A stretch of DNA of 64,000 nucleotides, taken from Aliidiomarina sanyensis. Lineage in GTDB: Bacteria; Pseudomonadota; Gammaproteobacteria; Enterobacterales; Alteromonadaceae. The notes under the pieces were generated by a model. The model did no database searches, was not told the origin of the DNA, and worked only from the letters and a program-made list of their open reading frames with translations. Of this stretch, positions 44,975 to 56,135 are shown piece after piece. The position numbers were made by a program, and so were the translations under genes. Location: the NCBI RefSeq assembly GCF_003987175.1, contig NZ_PIPM01000009.1:1-64000 (forward strand), read 5' to 3'. Positions within the stretch are counted from its first letter, which is position 1, and each line of letters starts with the position of its first letter.

Positions 44975-45571
44975 ATGAAGGGGGAAGTTTTGGGGAGCCC
45001 ACTGAAGAACCGAATTGTCGGCACTTTGATTGTTGGTGCGATCGCCATCATCGTGCTGCCTGATCTTCTCTCCGGGAAAAACTACACGCCTGAAGAGGAG
45101 TTTCAGGTCACTCCATTGCGCCCAGAAGTTGCACTTGAATTACGTGGTGCCGAGTTCCCTCCTGATTTTTCAGAACAAGCAACCCGTGTTCCCGAACCAT
45201 TTGAGGGTGATGTGCAAGACGATGCGCCGGCGCTTGAAATGCGTGAGGCGCAATTAACACCGGCTGCGCGTCCCGCAAATCAGTCTTCAACCGCCTCTTC
45301 GTCTGCACAGGAAGCCATTACAGGTGATGCATTCGCAATTCAGCTTGGCGCGTTCAGAAATGCCGATACCGTCGCTGATCTTGTGCGGCAGTTGCAAGCG
45401 CAAGGTTTTCAAGCCTACAGCCGAACCACTCAGAACAGCGCGGGTCAATCTCTGACCTTACTGATGGTCGGGCCGGATCTTAATCAACAGCGTTTGAACG
45501 ACATGCTTCCTCAGCTAAAAGAGTTAACAAATTTAGAGGGGCGTGTCGTCGCATATTCACCGACACGTTAA
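44975..45571 (+). CDS. dedD: DedD-like SPOR domain cell-division protein
   Basis: A 198-residue bitopic protein with one membrane helix (about 13-31), a variable periplasmic linker and a C-terminal SPOR domain (about 117-196, FAIQLGAFRNADTVADLVRQLQAQGF) that binds denuded peptidoglycan at the septum. Start is uncertain: ATG 44975 has AGG almost touching it, whereas TTG 44990 has AGGGGG 6 bases upstream and gives a start (GSPLKNRIVGTL) that lines up better with E. coli DedD. Confidence 0.9.
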   Translation: MKGEVLGSPLKNRIVGTLIVGAIAIIVLPDLLSGKNYTPEEEFQVTPLRPEVALELRGAEFPPDFSEQATRVPEPFEGDVQDDAPALEMREAQLTPAARPANQSSTASSSAQEAITGDAFAIQLGAFRNADTVADLVRQLQAQGFQAYSRTTQNSAGQSLTLLMVGPDLNQQRLNDMLPQLKELTNLEGRVVAYSPTR

Positions 45572-45638
45572 ACAGTAGCGGACAGCGGGCAGACTCTTCT
45601 GGTAAAATGCGCGCACTTTGCTCAAGGCGATACCCACG

Positions 45639-46127
45639 ATGGAATGGATTGATTTTGCAATTCTAGGCGTCATAGGCCTCTCGATAGTTATTAGCTTGAT
45701 TCGCGGCTTTGTCCGAGAAGCTATGTCGCTCGCAGTGTGGATCGCGGCATTTTTCGTAGCGAGTGGATTTTACGAGCATCTCGCCGTGTACTTTTCAGGG
45801 TTCGAAGATGCAATGGTACGCAATGGGATTGCGGTCGCAATTCTGTTTGTCGTGACCCTGATCGTCGGTGCGCTCGTGACGCACATTGCAGCCACTCTCG
45901 TGCAGAAAACCGGTTTAACCGGTACGGACCGCCTTCTGGGTGCTATTTTTGGTGCCTTTAGAGGCGTACTCATTGTCTGTGCGATCTTGTTTTTTATGGA
46001 TTCATTTACGCAGTCAGCAAGTACCGATTGGTGGCTGAATGCGTCACTCATCCCCCATTTCGAAATCTATATTCAGTGGTTTTTTGACTACTTGCAGAAT
46101 ACATCCAGTTTTCTACAGCAAAACTAA
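45639..46127 (+). CDS. cvpA: CvpA family membrane protein
   Basis: A 162-residue integral membrane protein with four predicted helices. The motifs FAILGVIGLSIVISLIRGFVREAMSLAVWIAA and GTDRLLGAIFGAFRGVLIV are typical of CvpA, required for colicin V production and linked to envelope and bile resistance. ATG 45639 matches the conserved start MEWIDFAIL; the frame extends 7 codons further. Next to purF, as in E. coli. Confidence 0.94.
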   Translation: MEWIDFAILGVIGLSIVISLIRGFVREAMSLAVWIAAFFVASGFYEHLAVYFSGFEDAMVRNGIAVAILFVVTLIVGALVTHIAATLVQKTGLTGTDRLLGAIFGAFRGVLIVCAILFFMDSFTQSASTDWWLNASLIPHFEIYIQWFFDYLQNTSSFLQQN

Positions 46128-46145
46128 CTTTCGTGAGGAATTAAC

Positions 46146-47657
46146 ATGTGTGGTGTTGTCGGTATCGTAGGGAATCAACCCGTTAATCAGGCTCTCTACG
46201 ACGGACTGACGATGTTGCAGCATCGTGGGCAAGATGCTGCAGGCATTATGACAGTCGATGGTCAAACCTTACGCTTGCGTAAATCGAATGGGTTGGTCCG
46301 AGATGTGTTTCATACGCGCCACATGCGTCGTTTGAGTGGGAATATCGGTATCGGTCATGTGCGCTATCCGACCGCGGGTTCAAGCAGTTCTGCTGAAGCG
46401 CAACCTTTTTACGTGAACTCACCATTTGGCATTGCCATGGCGCACAATGGAAATCTCACGAATGCCGAGCAGCTTCAAGAAACCTTGTTTGCAAAGGCCC
46501 GTCGCCATATCAACACATCATCTGACTCTGAGATTCTTCTTAACATCTTTGCCTATGAATTAATGCAAGCGGATCAATTGGAATTGACCTCTGAGGATAT
46601 CTTTGCCGCAGTGCGGAAACTGCACGAACAGGTCAAAGGTGCGTATGCGGTCGTTGCCATGGTGATTGGCCACGGGATGGTGGCCTTCCGTGACCCGCAT
46701 GGTATTCGTCCCCTGGCTCTCGGAAAGCGTGAAACACCGCAAGGAACCGAGTATATGGTCGCCTCAGAGAGCGTTGCGATTGACGGCACAGGCTTTCAGT
46801 ATGTTCGAGATGTCGAGCCGGGAGAGGCGATTTACATCTCTGAGAGTGGTGAGATGTTCAGCCGTCAGTGTGCAGAAGGTGTGGTGCACAACCCCTGCAT
46901 TTTTGAGTATGTTTATTTCGCCCGCCCAGACTCATTTCTTGATGGCGTATCAGTCTATGCTAGCCGGATTAACATGGGGCGTAAGCTCGGGGAGAAAATT
47001 CAACGGGACCTTCCAAATCTTGACGTGGACGTGATTATTCCGATTCCCGAAACGGCTTGTGATATCGCGCTTGAAATGTCCCGTGTTCTGAACATTCCGT
47101 ATCGTCAGGGATTCGTCAAGAACCGCTATATTGGCCGAACCTTCATTATGCCGGGTCAGACCCAGCGCCGAAAATCAGTCCGTCGTAAATTGAACGCGAT
47201 TGGCGCTGAATTTAAAGGGAAGTCGGTTTTGCTGGTGGATGACTCGATTGTTCGCGGTACGACATCTGAACAGATCATCGAAATGGCGAGAGAGGCGGGT
47301 GCCAAAAAGGTATATTTTGCATCCGCTGCGCCGGAAATTCGTTTTCCGAACGTATATGGAATCGATATGCCGAGCGCGAACGAATTGATTGGGTACGGGC
47401 GAGAAGTCGAGGAAATTTGCCAGCTGATCGGTGCAGATGGTCTTATCTATCAAGATCTCTCTGACCTCGTTGCAGCCGTGCAACAGGAAAACCCGTCCCT
47501 AGAGCGTTTCGAGACTTCCGTATTTAACGGTGAGTATGTAACCGGTGATATTAGCCAGGATTACCTTGATCGATTGCATGCATCGCGCAATGATGATGCG
47601 CGTCAGGACGCCGATAATCATGGTTCAAACCCCGACGTTCATAACGAAGACGATTAG
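46146..47657 (+). CDS. purF: Amidophosphoribosyltransferase
   Basis: A 503-residue enzyme for the first committed step of purine synthesis, making phosphoribosylamine from PRPP and glutamine. Cys 2 of MCGVVGIVG becomes the N-terminal nucleophile after Met removal. The phosphoribosyl transferase motif [18 protein letters not shown] is intact. GTGAGGAA precedes the ATG. The TraB/GumN gene begins 41 bp after the stop. Confidence 0.98.
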   Translation: MCGVVGIVGNQPVNQALYDGLTMLQHRGQDAAGIMTVDGQTLRLRKSNGLVRDVFHTRHMRRLSGNIGIGHVRYPTAGSSSSAEAQPFYVNSPFGIAMAHNGNLTNAEQLQETLFAKARRHINTSSDSEILLNIFAYELMQADQLELTSEDIFAAVRKLHEQVKGAYAVVAMVIGHGMVAFRDPHGIRPLALGKRETPQGTEYMVASESVAIDGTGFQYVRDVEPGEAIYISESGEMFSRQCAEGVVHNPCIFEYVYFARPDSFLDGVSVYASRINMGRKLGEKIQRDLPNLDVDVIIPIPETACDIALEMSRVLNIPYRQGFVKNRYIGRTFIMPGQTQRRKSVRRKLNAIGAEFKGKSVLLVDDSIVRGTTSEQIIEMAREAGAKKVYFASAAPEIRFPNVYGIDMPSANELIGYGREVEEICQLIGADGLIYQDLSDLVAAVQQENPSLERFETSVFNGEYVTGDISQDYLDRLHASRNDDARQDADNHGSNPDVHNEDD

Positions 47658-47698
47658 TGAAACAACCCGTTGAACAGCGCAAGTTCAGGAGCAAGTTA

Positions 47699-48616
47699 AT
47701 GAAGCAAGCCCAGCGAGAAATTCCATGGTTTAAGCGGTATGCATGGCATGGGGTTGTGTTGCTGGGCTTACTGATATTGAGTGTCATGCCCCGCGCGGAA
47801 GCGCAGATTGTGTATGTCGCTGAGAAAGACCATCAACGTTATATTTTGGTTGGCACGATTCATCTTGGGTCAGGGCCTGAAACACGCCTAAGTGACGCAG
47901 TAGCGGATTCTATGCTCCGTGCAGATCATGTGTATTTTGAACTCACTATGCGTGACTTGCAGAGTGGCTTGTTTGACATGATGCGGGCGGGTCGACGTCA
48001 AGAAGGAACGCTCGAGCAGGTGCTCGGCCCCCAGTTATGGGAGGAGTTCTCGGCGTTTACTCGAGCGCATGGCATGCCGGGTGCTCAAATCAATCAACTG
48101 GAAATGTGGTTAGTCACTACGTTGTTGTCTGCGCAAATGTCGCAGAAAGCTGGCTTTTTTGCCCATTATGGCATTGAGGCTCCACTCTACGGGCGTCTCG
48201 CTCAGCAGCAGATTCAAGAACGGGGACTTGAGCGAACAGCCGCGCAAGTCGAGGCACTGCGAGCAACCTTTAGCCGCTATGATGACGCAGAGCTAGCGAA
48301 ACGGCTTATGGAGGATGCCGAAGGCTTACACGAAGAGTTAACCCGTCTTGAAGCTTCGTGGCGCGCGGGTGACCTCGATCGTCTGATGGATGCCATTTAT
48401 GCCCAGGAAACGACCGAGTCACTGTACGCGATTCTCGATGCACGGAATCTTGCTTGGTTTGCGTACCTTGAATCCGTATATATTCAGCCGGCCGAACCCG
48501 TCGAGCTATTCATCGCTGTTGGGGCAGGTCACATCGGTGGAGAAACAGGCCTTAAAACACGCTTTCAAGAGGCTGGGTTCTCGGTCACCCCTTGGGATGA
48601 ATATTCGGGTGAGTAA
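47699..48616 (+). CDS. TraB/GumN family protein
   Basis: A 305-residue exported protein (signal peptide about 1-36, ending RAEA). It has the paired GxxH motifs LVGTIHLG and AVGAGHIGG, and the conserved Glu of HVYFELTM, of the TraB/GumN/TIKI protease-like fold. Eukaryotic TIKI members are metalloproteases; bacterial function is not established. ATG 47699 has AGGAG 7 bases upstream; the frame could start at GTG 47657 on the purF stop, but without a ribosome-binding site. Confidence 0.87.
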   Translation: MKQAQREIPWFKRYAWHGVVLLGLLILSVMPRAEAQIVYVAEKDHQRYILVGTIHLGSGPETRLSDAVADSMLRADHVYFELTMRDLQSGLFDMMRAGRRQEGTLEQVLGPQLWEEFSAFTRAHGMPGAQINQLEMWLVTTLLSAQMSQKAGFFAHYGIEAPLYGRLAQQQIQERGLERTAAQVEALRATFSRYDDAELAKRLMEDAEGLHEELTRLEASWRAGDLDRLMDAIYAQETTESLYAILDARNLAWFAYLESVYIQPAEPVELFIAVGAGHIGGETGLKTRFQEAGFSVTPWDEYSGE

Positions 48617-48623
48617 ACAAAAG

Positions 48624-48649
48624 AAAAACCGGCTTTCGCCGGTTTTTTT
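48624..48649 (+). terminator. Terminator behind the TraB/GumN gene
   Basis: AAAACCGGC/GCCGGTTTT stem with a TTTC loop and a T run, directly before the convergent astB stop. Confidence 0.92.
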
Positions 48650-49985
48650 AGCCCCGTTGAAACGGATATACCGAACCGAGGTGCATAATTTGGGTTAGCT
48701 CATCAAGCGCCATTCTCGATTCGTCGAGCAGCGCCGGATCGGCAAGGTCGTCTGAAGAGAGTTCATCCCGATAATGTTTGTCCACCCACTGATTTAATCG
48801 CGCGAATAAGCTGTCTGTCAGAATGCAATGAGGATTCACTGCTGCAAGCTCTTGGTCGTTCATTGCGACGCGAAGACGCAAACATGCCGGCCCACCCCCG
48901 TTACGCATGCTCTGTTTCACATCAAAATAGCGAACTTCTTTGATGGGAGTTCCTTGCGTTACGAGATTTTCCAGATAACGAGATACTACGTCGCTTTCCT
49001 GACATTCCGTCGGTGCGATAATCACCATATGTCCGGGTTTTAACGTAACCAGTTGGGTATTAAACAGATAAGTTTTTACAGCATCCTCAACACTCACAAG
49101 TGCACTTGGAACTTCAATGAAGTGCATGGATTGACCAAGCTTTTCTTCGAGCGCTCGGAACGCTTCTTCCTGACCAATGAATGCTTCTTCATGATAGAAC
49201 AAGACATCTTGATTCCCGACGGCGATGACATCATTGTGAAAGACACCTTTGTCAATGACATCAGGATTTTGCTGAAGGAATACCACGTTATCGTCGCTCA
49301 ACCCATGTAATCGTGCGACCGCTGCACAGGCTTCATAGGTTTGTCGGGCCGGAAACTTCTTGGGTGCAGGGCGGCTATCGTCGAAGGCGTGTCGACCGTA
49401 CACAAATAGCTCCACACCCGCAAAACCATAATCACAACAAAAACGCGTGTGATTTGCCGCACCTTCGTCGCCGAAGTGCTCATTGTCGGGCAGATGACGG
49501 TGATGTTCGAAATATCGGCTATTCGCAAACATGGCGCGCAAAATCCGACCCGTCGTATCTGGTTCTAGTGAGCGATGAAATTTATTGGTCAAATTGGCCG
49601 GGGTAAAGTGAATTTTCCCATTCATGGTGTCTGCGCTTGGGGAGACGGTTGCCGCATTGGCAGTCCACATACTAGAGGCAGAGCAACACGCTCGGAAAAT
49701 CGCTGGGGCTTCTTTTGCTGCCGCCGCGAGGACTTCTTTATCACTGCCGTGGAAACCTAAACGGCGAAGTGCATAAATATCTGGACGCTCTTGTGGGGCG
49801 AGCACGCCCTGAACCAATCCCATATCCTTGAGGGCCTTCATTTTTCGCAGCCCTTGCTTGGCGGCAGACTTTGGGCTGGATGAACTTTTTGCGTTGTTTA
49901 ATGACGCAACGTTCCCGAATGAAAGTCCCGCATAATTGTGTGTAGGCCCCACCAGACCGTCAAAATTGACTTCAAAATGCTGCAT
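48648..49985 (-). CDS. astB: N-succinylarginine dihydrolase
   Basis: A 445-residue enzyme of the arginine succinyltransferase (AST) pathway; it turns N-succinylarginine into N-succinylornithine, CO2 and ammonia. The start [25 protein letters not shown] is the conserved N terminus, so 49985 is chosen over longer frames. The nucleophilic Cys in [15 protein letters not shown] and the catalytic His residues in ANHTRF and HNDVIAV regions are present. The other ast genes are not next to it, although they usually form a cluster. Confidence 0.94.
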   Translation of the reverse strand: MQHFEVNFDGLVGPTHNYAGLSFGNVASLNNAKSSSSPKSAAKQGLRKMKALKDMGLVQGVLAPQERPDIYALRRLGFHGSDKEVLAAAAKEAPAIFRACCSASSMWTANAATVSPSADTMNGKIHFTPANLTNKFHRSLEPDTTGRILRAMFANSRYFEHHRHLPDNEHFGDEGAANHTRFCCDYGFAGVELFVYGRHAFDDSRPAPKKFPARQTYEACAAVARLHGLSDDNVVFLQQNPDVIDKGVFHNDVIAVGNQDVLFYHEEAFIGQEEAFRALEEKLGQSMHFIEVPSALVSVEDAVKTYLFNTQLVTLKPGHMVIIAPTECQESDVVSRYLENLVTQGTPIKEVRYFDVKQSMRNGGGPACLRLRVAMNDQELAAVNPHCILTDSLFARLNQWVDKHYRDELSSDDLADPALLDESRMALDELTQIMHLGSVYPFQRG

Positions 49986-50300
49986 GGTTGTCACGCACTC
50001 CCTGAGGTTCATATGTGGCAAATCGCCCGTGTTCATGGGTCATTATACGCGAGCATTTGATCCTGAAAAGCCCCAATATTTCGGGGCCTAGCTCGGTATC
50101 CAAGGCGGTTGACTATCTATGCAAATTTGATTTGTTTTTAATCTGTCAGCATTCGATGGGTTGTGCCAAAACCATATTCCCTATATATCTGTAATAAGAG
50201 AACGTACACCGATTGGGCTTGCACTATTGTAACTGAAGGTTTATACAGGTGCCTGTTTACGCCCTCTCCATTCGCATTCAAAGAAGAGATATCGGATTTC

Positions 50301-53012
50301 ATGGCTAAATCGCTGGTTATCGTTGAGTCCCCCGCAAAAGCAAAAACGATTAATAAATACCTCGGCCCAGACTTTGTGGTGAAGTCAAGCGTCGGTCACG
50401 TGCGGGATTTGCCGACCAAAAGCATATCGAAGGCTCCGACAAAGTCTCCGGCTGAAGTTCGTAAAATGACGCCGAAACAAAAAGAAGCATATAAAAAGAA
50501 GCGCGATTATCAGAATCTGGTCGCCCGTATGGGAATCGATCCTGAGCATGGTTGGGAGCCGCATTATGAAGTGCTACCCGGTAAAGAGAAGGTGGTCAAG
50601 GAGCTTCAGTCGCTCGCTAAGAAGGCGGATCGTATTTATCTCGCGACGGATTTGGACCGCGAGGGAGAAGCAATTGCTTGGCATCTAAAGGAGCTGATTG
50701 GTGGGAGCGAGGACCAGTATCAGCGCGTCGTGTTCAATGAGATTACGAAAAAAGCGATTCAGGACGCTTTTGCCCACCCCGCCGAACTGAATGTTGAACG
50801 GGTGAATGCGCAACAAACCCGGCGATTTCTTGATCGTGTTGTCGGATTTATGTTGTCGCCTTTGCTCTGGAAGAAAATTGCACGGGGATTATCCGCAGGG
50901 CGGGTTCAAAGTGTCGCTGTACGCCTTGTCGTTGAGCGCGAGCGAGAGATACGTGCATTTGTTCCTGAAGAGTATTGGGATATTCATGCGGAGCTGCATG
51001 CGCAGCACAATGCGAACGAGGCCGCTCGGTTTGAAGTGGTGAAACATGCCGGCAAAGCATTTCGCCCCACGAACAAGACTGATGCGATGGCTGCTGTTAA
51101 CGAATTGCAGAAACTGCCTTATCAGGTCACGGAGCGAGAAGATAAACCGACCCAAAGTCGCCCATCAGCGCCTTTCATCACGTCAACCTTGCAACAGGCT
51201 GCGAGTACTCGCCTTGGATTTGGGGTGAAGAAAACAATGATGCTGGCGCAGCGTTTGTATGAAGCCGGGTATATTACATACATGCGGACTGACTCGACGC
51301 ATTTGAGTGGGGATGCGCTGAATGCCTGCCGAAGCTTGATTGAAAAAGATTTTGGGCCGGCCTACTTGCCAGAAAAACCAAACTTCTATGGAGCCAAATC
51401 AAATGCGCAAGAAGCGCACGAGGCGATCCGTCCTTCCGATGCGCGGGTTCGCTCGTCCCAATTAAGTGGGATGGAGCGGGATGCTGAACGTTTATATGAA
51501 CTTATTTGGCGACAGTTCGTTTCCTGCCAGATGACGCCAGCAAAATATGATGCAACCACACTAACAGTGACCGCGGGCGATTATCAGCTGCGGGCGCGGG
51601 GCCGTGTCTTACGTTTTGATGGCTGGACACGTGTGCAGCCGCCAATGGGCCGCAAAGGTAACGAAGATACGTCACTCCCTGATTTACAGAAAGGACAAGC
51701 CTTGGCGCTTGAGAAGCTCGACCCACAGCAGCACTTCACCAAGCCGCCCGCTCGGTACTCCGAGGCATCATTAGTAAAAGAGCTGGAAAAACGCGGAATT
51801 GGGCGTCCGTCGACCTATGCATCAATCATCTCCACGATACAGGATCGCGGTTACGTGAAAGTTGAGCAACGTCGCTTTTTTGCGGAAAAAATGGGCGAGA
51901 TCGTTACAGACCGTCTGATTGAAAATTTCCGCGACTTGATGAGTTATAACTTCACGGCCGAGATGGAACAACGGCTCGATGATATCGCCGTTGGAAAACA
52001 AGATTGGAAGAAAGCGCTTGACGCATTTTATGCAGACTTCAAGGATCAGCTGGAACGTGCAGAAAGCGAGGAAGAATCGGGCGGAATGCGCAGCAATCAA
52101 ATGGTCCTGACAGACATTGACTGTCCGGCCTGTGGTCGCAAAATGGGCGTCCGAACGGCATCCACAGGGGTATTTTTAGGGTGCGAGGGGTATAACCTAC
52201 CACCGAAGGAGCGTTGCACTCAAACGCTTAACTTGGTACCAGGAGAAGAGGCCGTTAAGCTATCTGACGATGAGGACGATGAATCAGAAGCGCTTGCGCT
52301 GCGCGCTAAAAAACGCTGTCCAAAATGCAATACCGCGATGGATAGTTACCTGATTGATGAAGAGCGCAAGTTGCATGTCTGTGGTGACAACCCCGTGTGT
52401 GATGGTCACGTCGTCGAGCATGGGAGCTTCAAAATTAAGGGCTATGATGGGCCTCTGATTGAGTGTGATCGCTGTGGAAGTGATATGCAGCTTAAATCGG
52501 GCCGTTTTGGTAAGTACTTTGGCTGTACAAACAGCGAATGTAAGAACACACGAAAGCTCCTGAAAAACGGACAGCCTGCACCACCGCGGGAAGACCCCGT
52601 GCATTTACCTGAGTTGCCGTGCGAAAAATCTGATGCTTATTTCGTCTTACGCGATGGTGCCTCAGGGGTGTTCCTATCAGCCAACACCTTCCCTAAATCG
52701 CGAGAAACGAGAGCTGTTACGGTTAAAGAACTGCAACGATTTAAAGATCGGATCCCAGAGAAGTTTCATTATCTGGCGGAAGCACCGAACGAGGACAGTC
52801 AGGGCAACGACGCAGTGGTTCGGTTTAGTCGCAAAAACAAAAATCAGTACGTTATGACTGAAGAAAATGGCAAAGCGACGGGTTGGGTTGCACACTATGA
52901 TGGTACGGCGTGGTCAATCGAGGAGGGCAGCAAGCCCAGTGCGAAAAAAACCACACGTAAAAAGTCAGTGACAAAAACCAAAAAGGCCGCAGGAAAGGCA
53001 AAATCAACTTAA
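50301..53012 (+). CDS. topA: DNA topoisomerase I
   Basis: A 903-residue type IA topoisomerase that relaxes negative supercoils. The Toprim domain starts [20 protein letters not shown] with the acidic [13 protein letters not shown]. The active-site tyrosine is in [15 protein letters not shown]. The C-terminal half carries three Cys4 zinc ribbons ([24 protein letters not shown]), then a topoisomerase C-terminal repeat and a Lys-rich tail ([20 protein letters not shown]). ATG 50301 is used; the frame runs further upstream with unrelated residues. The pilus cluster starts 60 bp after it. Confidence 0.98.
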   Translation: MAKSLVIVESPAKAKTINKYLGPDFVVKSSVGHVRDLPTKSISKAPTKSPAEVRKMTPKQKEAYKKKRDYQNLVARMGIDPEHGWEPHYEVLPGKEKVVKELQSLAKKADRIYLATDLDREGEAIAWHLKELIGGSEDQYQRVVFNEITKKAIQDAFAHPAELNVERVNAQQTRRFLDRVVGFMLSPLLWKKIARGLSAGRVQSVAVRLVVEREREIRAFVPEEYWDIHAELHAQHNANEAARFEVVKHAGKAFRPTNKTDAMAAVNELQKLPYQVTEREDKPTQSRPSAPFITSTLQQAASTRLGFGVKKTMMLAQRLYEAGYITYMRTDSTHLSGDALNACRSLIEKDFGPAYLPEKPNFYGAKSNAQEAHEAIRPSDARVRSSQLSGMERDAERLYELIWRQFVSCQMTPAKYDATTLTVTAGDYQLRARGRVLRFDGWTRVQPPMGRKGNEDTSLPDLQKGQALALEKLDPQQHFTKPPARYSEASLVKELEKRGIGRPSTYASIISTIQDRGYVKVEQRRFFAEKMGEIVTDRLIENFRDLMSYNFTAEMEQRLDDIAVGKQDWKKALDAFYADFKDQLERAESEEESGGMRSNQMVLTDIDCPACGRKMGVRTASTGVFLGCEGYNLPPKERCTQTLNLVPGEEAVKLSDDEDDESEALALRAKKRCPKCNTAMDSYLIDEERKLHVCGDNPVCDGHVVEHGSFKIKGYDGPLIECDRCGSDMQLKSGRFGKYFGCTNSECKNTRKLLKNGQPAPPREDPVHLPELPCEKSDAYFVLRDGASGVFLSANTFPKSRETRAVTVKELQRFKDRIPEKFHYLAEAPNEDSQGNDAVVRFSRKNKNQYVMTEENGKATGWVAHYDGTAWSIEEGSKPSAKKTTRKKSVTKTKKAAGKAKST

Positions 53013-53030
53013 CCTGCGTGCGCTGAGGAG

Positions 53031-53051
53031 AGGCGGATAGGATGTCCGCCT
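53031..53051. repeat. Inverted repeat between topA and the pilus cluster
   Basis: AGGCGGA (53031-53037) pairs perfectly with TCCGCCT (53045-53051) across 7 bases. Without a T tract it is not a standard terminator, so the pilus genes might be read through from topA. I see no convincing promoter in this 60-bp gap. Confidence 0.55.
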
Positions 53052-53072
53052 ACCTGAACACGGAGGTTTGCT

Positions 53073-53480
53073 ATGGTATCCAATCAATGGCCCGTTTGGG
53101 CCGTTATTTCATTACTTTTGTTTTATTGGTCCTCGCCTGTGGCGGGCCAATCTTACGCCCCTTGTCCGTCACTGACGTTCCATGCTCCCCACGGGACTGA
53201 GCGGACGCCAACTGCCGCGCAATCAGCTAATAATGTTTCGGTGACATTACGACCCGCATTGCTGCGCCCACAGTTAGAGGCGCTGCTAAAAACGCAGTGG
53301 GGTGTGCAGAATGTTGTGTGGTATGCGGCTCAAGAACATTATTGGCCAACCCATTATGAGATGCACGCTGCCAATGAGAATGCACTGCTTGAACAGCTCC
53401 TCACGCCCTATCGTCTGCGTGTCACCTTTCATCATAATCATACGGCGGTTGTTAATTATCTCCCAGGAGGCGCTTTGTGA
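53073..53480 (+). CDS. TcpQ/PilL-N-like periplasmic pilus protein
   Basis: A 135-residue exported protein (signal peptide to about residue 25, VAGQ). The rest, VTLRPALLRPQLEALLKTQWGVQNVVWYAAQ...LLTPYRLRVTFHHNHTAVVNY, has the helix-strand pattern of the toxin co-regulated pilus TcpQ domain. Such proteins help the secretin of type IVb pili reach or stay in the outer membrane. GGAGG lies 6 bases upstream of the ATG. The stop overlaps the secretin start by 4 bases. Assignment is by pattern and place. Confidence 0.7.
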   Translation: MVSNQWPVWAVISLLLFYWSSPVAGQSYAPCPSLTFHAPHGTERTPTAAQSANNVSVTLRPALLRPQLEALLKTQWGVQNVVWYAAQEHYWPTHYEMHAANENALLEQLLTPYRLRVTFHHNHTAVVNYLPGGAL

Positions 53481-54979
53481 TTCGATTCACCGTGTTTGGT
53501 ATCTGTATCCTATTGCTAAGTGGCTGCCTCGCAACGTCAGAATTCGATGCGATAAGCGCATCAGCAAATGAACGATTAAATAGCGCTCGTGAGCGGGCAG
53601 TCGTGCCCAGTACGCGAGATGTCCATATCATGCATGAGCAGGGATACTTTGTTCCTCCGCTCAATCATCCACAAAACAATACGCCGGGTTGGTTCAATTT
53701 ACCGGTCCAGTTCGTCTTTTCTGACTACCCCTTACGTAACGCTTTACTGGATATTACGAGCCCTATCGGCGTGAGTGTTCGGCTGCTTGACAATATTGAT
53801 CCGGAACTTCCTCTCACCATGCAACATTCGGGAACCCTCGCAGAAGCTATTGAACAGATTGCATTGACGACTGGTTTAAGTTTCACCGCGGAAGAGCGCT
53901 TGTTAACGTGGAGACAATATGAAATGGCAGAATTCGATGTCGCTTTTTTGGCTGGCGCCACGAATTTCTTTCTTGGGGGAGATGGAAGTACCATGGGTGC
54001 GCCCTCGATGCCTCAGGGTGCGCAGGGGCTTCCTTTGAATACGGGGCTTAACGATGACTCTGGGCAATACTTAAACTTTGCAAGCGACGCCCTCTCAGTA
54101 TGGGACGATCTCGCTCGCGCACTGCAATTGTTGATTTCAACGGAAGGTGAAATAGCAATCAATCAAAGCTCTACGTCTGTACTGGTGCGTGATTTGCCGC
54201 AATATGTCCAGCAAGTTCGCGAGTATCTGATGCAGCAAAATGAGCGACTCACCCGTCAAGTCGCAGTCGATGTGCAAGTCATCGATGTGACCTTCAACGA
54301 TTCAACACAGTCAGCTGTTGATTGGGACTTAATCTATCAGGCAACGGAGGCTAGTGGAGCCTTTAACCTTGGAAGTCATGTAGGCCAGCTTTCAAGGGAT
54401 GGACTTTCATTGGGGTATGAACGACTGCAAGGTCCGATGGCAGGATCGCAGCTTCTGTTACGCGCATTGTCGCAACAAGGCGTGGTTGAAATCAGTAATC
54501 ATCCCCGGCTGGTGACTCTCAATAATCAGATTTCAAAAATCATCCTTGAGGATAATGTCACCTATCTTGCATCTGCCGGAAGCTCTTCAACGGCGAATGT
54601 AGGATCAAATGACCTCCTCATTCCTGGCGTTGTCCGGACCGGTTTTGAGCTCTATCTCCTGCCTAAAGTGGCGAATGATCAAGTTCTCCTACAGCTGTCT
54701 ACCTCGTTATCTGATTTAAAAAACATCAATGAGGTGAGCTCGGGAGATACGACGATTCAAACCCCGCAAACCAGCCGAAAAAAGTTCTTTATGAAGGCAA
54801 TCGTGCAAAATCAAGAATCCTTGCTGATATCCGGCCTGCAAAATAGCCGGTCGCATTATCAATATGATCGCTCGTTGATGTCGCGCATTCTGGGTGGCTC
54901 CCGATCGCGATCAACTCAGCATACGGAAACGCTCCTCATCCTAACACCCAGAATCTTACCGTCAGGACGAATGCTATGA
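53477..54979 (+). CDS. pilN: Type IVb pilus secretin lipoprotein, PilN-like
   Basis: A 500-residue outer-membrane secretin. The lipobox LLSGC (Cys 17) makes it a lipoprotein like R64 PilN, BfpB and TcpC. The N-terminal region has an STN-like domain (LRNALLDITSPIGVSVRLLDNID). Residues 225-310 include the N1-type part with VRDLPQYVQQVREYLMQQNERLTRQVAVDVQVIDVTF. The secretin core (about 310-495) contains ISNHPRLVTLNNQISKIILEDNVTYL and SRILGGSRSRSTQHTETLLILTPRIL. It probably forms the pore for the pilus. The stop overlaps the next start by 4 bases. Confidence 0.92.
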   Translation: MIRFTVFGICILLLSGCLATSEFDAISASANERLNSARERAVVPSTRDVHIMHEQGYFVPPLNHPQNNTPGWFNLPVQFVFSDYPLRNALLDITSPIGVSVRLLDNIDPELPLTMQHSGTLAEAIEQIALTTGLSFTAEERLLTWRQYEMAEFDVAFLAGATNFFLGGDGSTMGAPSMPQGAQGLPLNTGLNDDSGQYLNFASDALSVWDDLARALQLLISTEGEIAINQSSTSVLVRDLPQYVQQVREYLMQQNERLTRQVAVDVQVIDVTFNDSTQSAVDWDLIYQATEASGAFNLGSHVGQLSRDGLSLGYERLQGPMAGSQLLLRALSQQGVVEISNHPRLVTLNNQISKIILEDNVTYLASAGSSSTANVGSNDLLIPGVVRTGFELYLLPKVANDQVLLQLSTSLSDLKNINEVSSGDTTIQTPQTSRKKFFMKAIVQNQESLLISGLQNSRSHYQYDRSLMSRILGGSRSRSTQHTETLLILTPRILPSGRML

Positions 54980-56133
54980 GTCTGGATGTCTTATGTATTA
55001 CGTTGCGCCGTTGGCAACGTTGGCAATCCTTAGCCACCATTGCGAAGCCGTATCAAGCTGAGTTTGGCCTGCGTGTTAAGTGGGGGCAGGCTCACTGTGC
55101 CTTAGTCGCACGAGAGCAGACGCCCAATTTCTGGCCGCTGATTTCGTCACGAAAACATACATTGCCGGGTATTTTGGTTGTTCCGTTTCCGGATCGCGAT
55201 CTGGTCGCGGTGATTGTGTGGACGGAGACGGGAATCGAGTTATGGCGCTGTATTCATCGTGGGGCATTGGCACCCACGTTACGGATTGTGGAGTCTTCAA
55301 TGAAACACCACATTCGATACGGGTTTTGCCCTCAAGGCTTTGAGCGTTGTGTTTTGGAAGCTTGTTTGCCCTCAACTCAGTGGGAGTCGCTTGACTTCCA
55401 GTGGGATGATCTGAACACGCTTCCGGTGCTACAGAGAACCCCAAAATTATCCGCGGCGGTGGTCGCAAGTCTCGCGTTTTTCGCGGTCGCGTGGGTTTGG
55501 CCGGAATTGTCGAATGAGGAGGCTCCGTCGACGAATCCGGCCCAGCACATCGTGGAGTTGCGGGAGAATACTCCTTCGCAGACCCGGCCCGAAGACCCGC
55601 ACGTGCGTGATGCGTTAGCGCATCACACGATCGTATTAAACGCGCTCATTGAGTTGCCGGGGTGGGCACCTGTGAACTTTCGCTGGGATAGAAAGGGAAT
55701 CCTCGTTCAAGTTCGAGCCGATACCGGCGACCTGCTGGACCTCCATGAATTCGCCATGGGGCAAGGGATTCAGATTCAACACGAAGAGGGTGGGAGAGCT
55801 TTATACTGGGCAACAGACAAACCAAGCTCTCATGTTGTGACGCCAACATTACCGTTTGCAGCACAAGGCGATTGGTTAGAGGATCTGATTCATCGTCAGT
55901 TTCCAGGATTAGCACTCCACCGCCAACGAGTCACAGAGCATTCAGGTTTGGAGCAACGAGGGCGCTTTAGACTCCGTTTTGATGACTTTTCGTTTTACGA
56001 CTTTGACCGCTTAGCCGATCTTTTAGCCGCGCATCCGGTCGTGCTTCGAGCCTTGGAGTACGAAGTAACACGACCGCACGCCTTTCCGTGGGTGGGCCGC
56101 GGGGAAATGACATTTGAGTACGTAGGAGACTAA
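54976..56133 (+). CDS. pilO: PilO-like pilus assembly protein
   Basis: A 385-residue bitopic membrane protein: a cytoplasmic N-terminal part (1-155) with low-complexity beta structure, one helix (about 157-174, LSAAVVASLAFFAVAWVW) and a periplasmic C-terminal part. The size, topology and position between the secretin and PilP genes match PilO of R64-type thin pili (BfpC/TcpD-type inner-membrane platform proteins); sequence likeness is weak. It would link the ATPase to the secretin complex. GGACGAATGCT is a modest ribosome-binding region. Confidence 0.65.
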   Translation: MSLDVLCITLRRWQRWQSLATIAKPYQAEFGLRVKWGQAHCALVAREQTPNFWPLISSRKHTLPGILVVPFPDRDLVAVIVWTETGIELWRCIHRGALAPTLRIVESSMKHHIRYGFCPQGFERCVLEACLPSTQWESLDFQWDDLNTLPVLQRTPKLSAAVVASLAFFAVAWVWPELSNEEAPSTNPAQHIVELRENTPSQTRPEDPHVRDALAHHTIVLNALIELPGWAPVNFRWDRKGILVQVRADTGDLLDLHEFAMGQGIQIQHEEGGRALYWATDKPSSHVVTPTLPFAAQGDWLEDLIHRQFPGLALHRQRVTEHSGLEQRGRFRLRFDDFSFYDFDRLADLLAAHPVVLRALEYEVTRPHAFPWVGRGEMTFEYVGD

Positions 56134-56135
56134 AC

